From UMGS1002 sp045586785 (lineage in GTDB: Bacteria; Bacillota; Clostridia; Oscillospirales; CAG-272): DNA of 11,131 nt. The position numbers and the translations under genes were made by a program. The stretch lies in assembly GCA_045586785.1 (NCBI GenBank), contig JAZNBA010000024.1, positions 1 to 11,131 on the forward strand. The letters are read 5' to 3'. The first letter of the stretch is position 1, and each line of letters begins with the position of its first letter. The notes below the pieces were generated by a model, which saw only the letters and a list, made by a program, of their open reading frames with translations, did no database searches and was not told where the DNA came from. Below are positions 7,422 to 11,131 of the stretch, piece after piece.

Positions 7422-7498
7422 CGTATTTTTCTTGCGATATAAGATTTTGTTAAATATTAAAAACGAATTGTTTCTTTGTTTACTGCAACGCAAATTTT

Positions 7499-7526
7499 GA
7501 GGGGCGACTGTTCGTGGTCGCCCCTC
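7499..7526 (-). terminator. GAGGGGCGAC hairpin after the second integrase
   Basis: A perfect 10-bp stem (7499-7508 with 7517-7526) and eight-base loop, six bases after the integrase stop. On the minus strand it is followed by TCAAAATTTG rather than a clean T-run, so termination is probable but not certain. A homologous hairpin ends the integrase remnant at 3795-3822. Confidence 0.65.
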
Positions 7527-7532
7527 TGTGCG

Positions 7533-8981
7533 TTATGCGTTCTTCGCTGCCTTTTTCATCTCGGCGATTTCGGCTTTCATGGTTTTTATCAGCTCTGCGA
7601 GCTTTTCCTCGCATTCCTCTCGTGTCTTTGCGTAAACATTCTTGGATATACGTTTACCGTTGACTCTCAGCGTGAATCGTCCTTCGTAGAGGTGGTCGTT
7701 TATCATGGTGACGCATCCCGTGCCGCTCTTGCGTATCTTGCCCTTGTAGGGCTCAAATTCCTTCTCAGGCGTGGCTTTCGTGGGGGTGGGTTCACTTGCC
7801 TTGGGTGGCTCCATGCTTTGCGTGAATTCGGGCATTTCTGCGTTTGTACCGCCGATTTCTCGGTCAATTCTCACGGCTGCCTGCTGTTGCATGGTGTCGG
7901 TGATATGGCTGTATATGTTGAGCGTGGTTTCCGCGCTGACATGGCCTATCATGGCAGACAGCGTTTTGATATCCATGCCGTTTTCAATCGCCATAGTAGC
8001 GAAGGTATGGCGCAGATCGTGGAAGCGGACCTTCTTGCAGTTGGCTCGTTCAAGGATGGTCTGGAAGCGATGATATAGGGCGCAGGGGTTGCGCGGTTGT
8101 CCATCGTTGACGGGTGACGGGAATATCCACTCTCCCTTGACCTCGGTTTTCAGTTCGGCAAGGATCTCCACCATATCGGGCGCGAGGATGACGGTGCGGA
8201 GCGAGGATTTTGTCTTAGGCTGCGATACCATCGTTTCTCCGTTGACTCGGATGACCTGTCGTGCTATGTGTAATTCACCTGTCGCGAGGTTTAGGTCACG
8301 CCATTTCAGCGCGACGATCTCTCCACGGCGCATTCCCGTGGTCAGCTCCAGAAGGAAAATTTCGTAATATCCTTCCTCTTTCGCTTGGGTGAGGAAGCGG
8401 ATGATCTCGGTAGGTGTCAGTACCTGCATTTCTTTTGCCTTTTTCGGTGGGAGCTTACACCCGACCGCAGGATTGATACGGATTAGCCCCTCGGTCACCG
8501 CTTTTTCAAGCGCGGTTCTGCAGGTAGTGTGACAGGAGCGCACCATACGATCTGACAAGCCCTCACCGAACTTTTCCACGTGCTTCTTCCGTCCACTCTT
8601 TTTGAGCCTTGCGTAGAATTGCTGGAGCTCATTTTGCGTGAGCTTGTTCAGCGGAATCTGCCCGATCTGGGGGATGATGTGGGTGTAGATGCGCCCTTCA
8701 TAGCACGCCTGTGTAGTCGGGCGGAGTTTGGGTTTGGAGAAATTCTGATACCAGAAGTCGATCCAATCCCCGAACAGCATTTCGGGCTTGATGCGCTCGC
8801 TTCTGCGCCCGACTTCCTCGCGGAGCTTTTTCAGTCGTTCCTCGCATTCGGTCTTGGTTGGCGCGGTCACGCTCTTGGTCTTGGCGTAGCCGTGTTCCTT
8901 ATATCCTACAACGAGTCTACCTTCCCATCGACCGTCCTTGCGCTCGAATACAGAGCCGTCTCCGTATTTTCTTTTTGCCAT
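7533..8981 (-). CDS. Tyrosine recombinase (integrase) with duplicated AP2-like arm domain
   Basis: A 482-residue site-specific integrase that cuts and rejoins DNA through a tyrosine. An N-terminal AP2-like arm-binding domain (residues 1-55, GDGSVFERKDGRWEGRL) is followed by a SAM-like core-binding domain (about 65-175). The catalytic domain has R218 (TTGMRRGE), a beta-hairpin lysine (K256 or K258), H321 and R324 (HDLRH), H347 (IGH) and Y357 (LNIYSH). After a Pro/Glu-rich linker (380-410) comes an unusual C-terminal module, 411-482, that repeats the arm-domain pattern (GCVTMINDHLYEGRFTLRVNGKRISKNVYAKT). At 482 residues it is longer than the usual 380-400. I choose the ATG at 8981: GGAG lies seven bases before it and it begins MAKRKYGDG like its neighbour. 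A TTG at 8987 would overlap the upstream gene. The 2-nt gap to the preceding integrase stop suggests translational coupling. All catalytic residues are present. Confidence 0.95.
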   Translation of the reverse strand: MAKRKYGDGSVFERKDGRWEGRLVVGYKEHGYAKTKSVTAPTKTECEERLKKLREEVGRRSERIKPEMLFGDWIDFWYQNFSKPKLRPTTQACYEGRIYTHIIPQIGQIPLNKLTQNELQQFYARLKKSGRKKHVEKFGEGLSDRMVRSCHTTCRTALEKAVTEGLIRINPAVGCKLPPKKAKEMQVLTPTEIIRFLTQAKEEGYYEIFLLELTTGMRRGEIVALKWRDLNLATGELHIARQVIRVNGETMVSQPKTKSSLRTVILAPDMVEILAELKTEVKGEWIFPSPVNDGQPRNPCALYHRFQTILERANCKKVRFHDLRHTFATMAIENGMDIKTLSAMIGHVSAETTLNIYSHITDTMQQQAAVRIDREIGGTNAEMPEFTQSMEPPKASEPTPTKATPEKEFEPYKGKIRKSGTGCVTMINDHLYEGRFTLRVNGKRISKNVYAKTREECEEKLAELIKTMKAEIAEMKKAAKNA

Positions 8982-8983
8982 AA

Positions 8984-10141
8984 TCAATCTCCAATCTTCA
9001 TATTTTTCATCATGTTGCCGACCACCACCGAGGCTTTTTTCTGCATATCAGTGGTCACGTGGGTGTAGGTGTCCAGCGTGAAGCTGGCGTTGGTATGTCC
9101 GAGGATGCCCGACAGGGTCTTGGGATCCACGCCACCGACTGTCGCGTGGGTGGCGAAGGTGTGGCGCAGATCGTGGAATCGAATCAGCGGAAGCTCCGCG
9201 TTTTTGAGGATCACCTTCAGCTTTCGGTAGGCTGCATCGGGCGGCATCGGCTCGCACGGGTTTGTGAATTTGTAGAAGATCCACTCGCTCAGAGCTTCTT
9301 GCTTTCTGCGCTGAAGCATATCCAGTACGCTGGGCGGTAGCGTGATGATTCGCATTCCGGTGTCGGTCTTGGTCTCACCGATGCGGATGCCACCCTTCTG
9401 CCTTGTCACAGCCCTCTGCACGTGGAGCTTGCCGCCGTCGAAGTCCACGTCACTCCATTTGAGACCGCAGATCTCACCCTTGCGAAGTCCTGTCATAACC
9501 TCGGCGTAGAAGAAGTCCGTCCACTCGGGATAGGCGTTGATTGCATCGAGGAAGGTGTCGAGCTGGCTATCACCAAGCACCTGCTTTTCGGCGTAGTTGC
9601 ACTTGGGAACCGTTGTGCCGTTGGTGGGATTTTTAACAATCAGCCTCTCCTTGACCGCCATGTCAAGGGCTTCGTGAAGCATCATGTGTATGCCTCTGAC
9701 CATGCAGTCGGCGAGCGTTTTGCCGTGTATCGGGTGCTCGCGAACGCGACCTTCGCGCTTGATCTTGTTATAAAATTTCTGCATCTCCGAGGTAGTCAAG
9801 GCTGAGAGAGGCTTGTTCCCGATGAAAGGCTTGACTTGTTTTTTAATCAGAGCACCGTAGGACTCCAGCGTGCTTTCGCGGACGGTGAATATCATATACT
9901 CGTCCAGCCACTTGTCGAGCCACTCGCCAAGAGTCATACGGCTTTCCTCGGTGAGGTCAACGTCGCGGTAGGTTTCGATGGCTGTGTGGAGAAGCTTTAA
10001 GAACTCCTTCTGCGTCTTGGCGAAGACCGACTTATACATCGGACTTCCATCATTCTTGTGTCCGATGACAAGCCTCGCTTCCCACCGACCATCCTTGCGC
10101 TTGTGTATCGTTCCGTCACCTTGCGGTCTGCGTTTTGCCAT
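8984..10141 (-). CDS. Tyrosine recombinase, Tn916-type integrase
   Basis: A 385-residue integrase of the usual length and domain order: AP2-like arm-binding domain (1-55, GDGTIHKRKDGRWEARLVIG), SAM-like core-binding domain (about 68-175) and catalytic domain. It has R220 (TGLRKGE), beta-hairpin K258 (KTDTGMR), H323 and R326 (HDLRH), H349 (LGH) and Y359 (LDTYTH), so it should be active. The start at 10141 has AAGGA about ten bases upstream. It is clearly a paralogue of the downstream integrase, with the same MAKR opening, the same arm-domain motif and similar catalytic segments, but it lacks the extra C-terminal arm module. Together with the Xis-like and RHH-like genes upstream it forms the integration module of a mobile element. 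Which of the two recombinases drives integration and which excision or accessory steps cannot be told from sequence. Confidence 0.95.
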   Translation of the reverse strand: MAKRRPQGDGTIHKRKDGRWEARLVIGHKNDGSPMYKSVFAKTQKEFLKLLHTAIETYRDVDLTEESRMTLGEWLDKWLDEYMIFTVRESTLESYGALIKKQVKPFIGNKPLSALTTSEMQKFYNKIKREGRVREHPIHGKTLADCMVRGIHMMLHEALDMAVKERLIVKNPTNGTTVPKCNYAEKQVLGDSQLDTFLDAINAYPEWTDFFYAEVMTGLRKGEICGLKWSDVDFDGGKLHVQRAVTRQKGGIRIGETKTDTGMRIITLPPSVLDMLQRRKQEALSEWIFYKFTNPCEPMPPDAAYRKLKVILKNAELPLIRFHDLRHTFATHATVGGVDPKTLSGILGHTNASFTLDTYTHVTTDMQKKASVVVGNMMKNMKIGD

Positions 10142-10169
10142 AATTATTTCATCCTTTCATAGTTTTTCG

Positions 10170-10240
10170 TACCACAAAGATACCACAGGTTCAACTGAAT
10201 ATCCAGCGGCAACGGTAAGAGTTATCAATAAGTTATCAAT
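10170..10240. repeat. Helically phased short direct repeats upstream of the integrase
   Basis: Two pairs of repeats each have an 11-bp period: TACCACA at 10170 and 10181, and AGTTATCAAT at 10220 and 10231. Spacing of one DNA turn in the leader of an integrase suggests binding sites for Int, Xis or the RHH-like protein. No function is shown. Confidence 0.4.
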
Positions 10241-10277
10241 TGTTGAGGGGGGAGAATGATGACACACGTAATATTTT

Positions 10278-10706
10278 TTAGCTTTGCCATCTGACCGCCT
10301 CATCAAAAGTGATGATACCGTTGAGCTTTTTGACCTCGTTCACGCACACACCTCGCACTCTTTCGAGCGTTGCCACATCAATGTTGCTGTTGGCTGCGAT
10401 GATATTTTGCAGGATCGTCAACTCAACAGCTATCTTGAAGAGCAACCGACCTTGACGGTTATCGCTCTCTCTTGTGATGTCCTTGAGCGTAGACGTGATG
10501 ATGTCTGGGACAACATGGGAACAATCCTGCAGAGAATGAAGTTCCGCATAGTACTGAATCGCCTTCGTGATATACTCGCTTTTGCATCCGCAACCGTCCT
10601 CTTTGTAGTGCTTATCGACGAGCTCCATCGTGGACTCATCCGTGTAGAGGGCGAACCTGATGCGCCCATTTTCATTTACCATTGTGTTTTCCTTCGATTT
10701 TGCCAT
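10278..10706 (-). CDS. Small ribbon-helix-helix-like protein of an integrative element
   Basis: A 142-residue protein. Residues 15-56 look like a ribbon-helix-helix DNA-binding unit: a short strand RIRFALYTD, then helix MELVDKHYKEDG and helix SEYITKAIQYYAELHS. The remainder is mainly helical, with no membrane segment or signal peptide. I do not recognise a named family. Small RHH-type proteins between an Xis-like gene and int often act as repressors or as accessory factors for recombination or relaxosome assembly, and that is the likely class of role here. GAGG lies about twelve bases before the ATG, a little far; Met9 is a possible alternative start. It is separated from the downstream integrase by 136 bp and lies next to two regions of short repeats it might bind. 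Confidence 0.7.
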   Translation of the reverse strand: MAKSKENTMVNENGRIRFALYTDESTMELVDKHYKEDGCGCKSEYITKAIQYYAELHSLQDCSHVVPDIITSTLKDITRESDNRQGRLLFKIAVELTILQNIIAANSNIDVATLERVRGVCVNEVKKLNGIITFDEAVRWQS

Positions 10707-10755
10707 TTGTGCATATTACCTCATACTTTCTGTTAGTGTCATTGATCAGACGCGC

Positions 10756-10944
10756 GAAAACCGCCCAAAACCGCCGTTTTTACGCAAAAAGTGGCATAGA
10801 AGCCCAAATAAAGTGACCTTGCTCCGAAAAAGTGACCTTTGCCCCATAACCGTGCATCTCTCGAAAGCTCGCTAAAGCTCGTCAAAGCTCGCAAAGTTGG
10901 TCGGCTCTGCCGTCCGATGTGATATGCCGACGCCATAAAGTGGC
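10756..10944. repeat. Cluster of short iterated motifs between the RHH-like and Xis-like genes
   Basis: The 282-bp gap holds three repeat families. AAAACCGCC occurs twice with a 10-bp period (10757, 10767). AAAGTGRC occurs four times (10788, 10810, 10829, 10937). AAAGCTC occurs three times with an exact 10-bp period (10864, 10874, 10884). Phasing at one helical turn is typical of multi-copy binding sites for recombination or repressor proteins. An arm-type att or transfer-origin function is possible but unproven. Confidence 0.5.
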
Positions 10945-10988
10945 GCGGCTTTAACCTGCTTTCCAATCGAAAAGTCTTTCACCTTCCC

Positions 10989-11131
10989 TTAACCTGCCAT
11001 ATAGCTTGTATGCTCGTCCAGCCACTCCAAGAGTCGATCTCTTGGGATGATCACACGTCCGGGTACGAGCTTCAGCTTCGGGAAGCCTTCTTCAGCAGCG
11101 AGCTCGTATGCGCTGGAACGGGATATGCCGA
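10989..11131 (-). CDS. Excisionase-type helix-turn-helix protein, N-terminus beyond the window
   Basis: A partial frame runs off the right edge. Its last 47 residues read GISRSSAYELAAEEGFPKLK, then a short wing (LVPGRVIIPRDRLLEWLDEH) and the end TSYMAG. This is the pattern of the HTH_17/excisionase-family domain: a recognition helix beginning ISRSSAYEL, a basic wing and an RLLEWLDEH helix. Such proteins bind and bend DNA at att sites, or regulate int. Its place upstream of the RHH-like and two integrase genes on the same strand fits an Xis or regulator of this module. It ends 282 bp before the next gene. Confidence 0.8.
   Translation of the reverse strand, partial: GISRSSAYELAAEEGFPKLKLVPGRVIIPRDRLLEWLDEHTSYMAG

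Noticed and set aside
7441..7498. tRNA gene as integration target next to the integrase end
   Set aside because: I looked for a cloverleaf or TTCGANNCC arm here and beside the remnant and saw none.
7476..9805. Several long plus-strand open frames (for example 7476-8078 and 9422-9805)
   Set aside because: They are antisense to the two integrases, whose motifs and catalytic residues are unmistakable; long shadows are common in GC-richer genes.
10864..10890. Three AAAGCTC repeats as a CRISPR array
   Set aside because: The unit is only 7-8 bp with a 10-bp period and no spacers, far too short for CRISPR.

Overview
The window looks like accessory DNA from a gut-type Firmicute of the class Clostridia. 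I infer this from the gene families and style: a Tn916/Clostridia-type tyrosine integrase with an AP2-like arm domain, a large serine recombinase with a zinc ribbon, an excisionase-type helix-turn-helix protein, GGAG/AGAGG ribosome binding sites and strong TTGA-N17-TATAAT promoters. No housekeeping gene is visible. The recombinase genes are moderately GC-rich, while the two large cargo genes are strongly AT-rich, so the stretch is a mosaic.

Layout, left to right. (1) 3-1250, plus strand: the C-terminal part of a large serine recombinase, cut by the left edge, followed by a hairpin terminator at 1357-1391. (2) 1476-3581, minus strand: a 701-residue protein with an intact-looking PHP phosphoesterase domain, an AlbA_2/Schlafen-like middle and a C-terminal region resembling a DNA target-recognition domain, with its own promoter. 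(3) 3582-4581, a kilobase without an intact gene: a decayed 3' end of a tyrosine integrase and its hairpin, a plus-strand promoter and terminator framing a possible small RNA of about 175 nt, one copy of a 21-bp direct repeat whose partner lies at 1331, a block of nested palindromes, and a bidirectional terminator. (4) 4582-7323, minus strand: a 913-residue calcineurin-like metallophosphoesterase fused to a STAND-like P-loop NTPase, again with its own promoter. (5) 7499-10141, minus strand: two tandem tyrosine recombinases separated by 2 nt. (6) 10278-10706, minus strand: a small ribbon-helix-helix-like protein, then a repeat-rich 282-bp gap, and the C-terminal end of an excisionase-type helix-turn-helix protein running off the right edge.

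Read on the minus strand, regions 5 and 6 are an integration module in the order HTH/Xis-like protein, RHH-like protein, integrase 1, integrase 2, hairpin. Integrase genes usually sit at the end of an element. Here a complete integrase end is followed by cargo gene 4, and then a second, decayed copy of the same integrase end is followed by cargo gene 2. So the unit 'integrase 3' end, GGGGCGAC hairpin, promoter, single large nucleic-acid-enzyme gene' occurs twice. My reading is that related elements inserted one behind the other, each leaving one probable anti-phage defence gene in the slot after the integrase. The two cargo genes do not form an operon. Each looks like a stand-alone defence protein combining a metal-dependent phosphoesterase with a sensing or DNA-recognition part. 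Their defence role is inference from domain architecture and location, not something the sequence proves.
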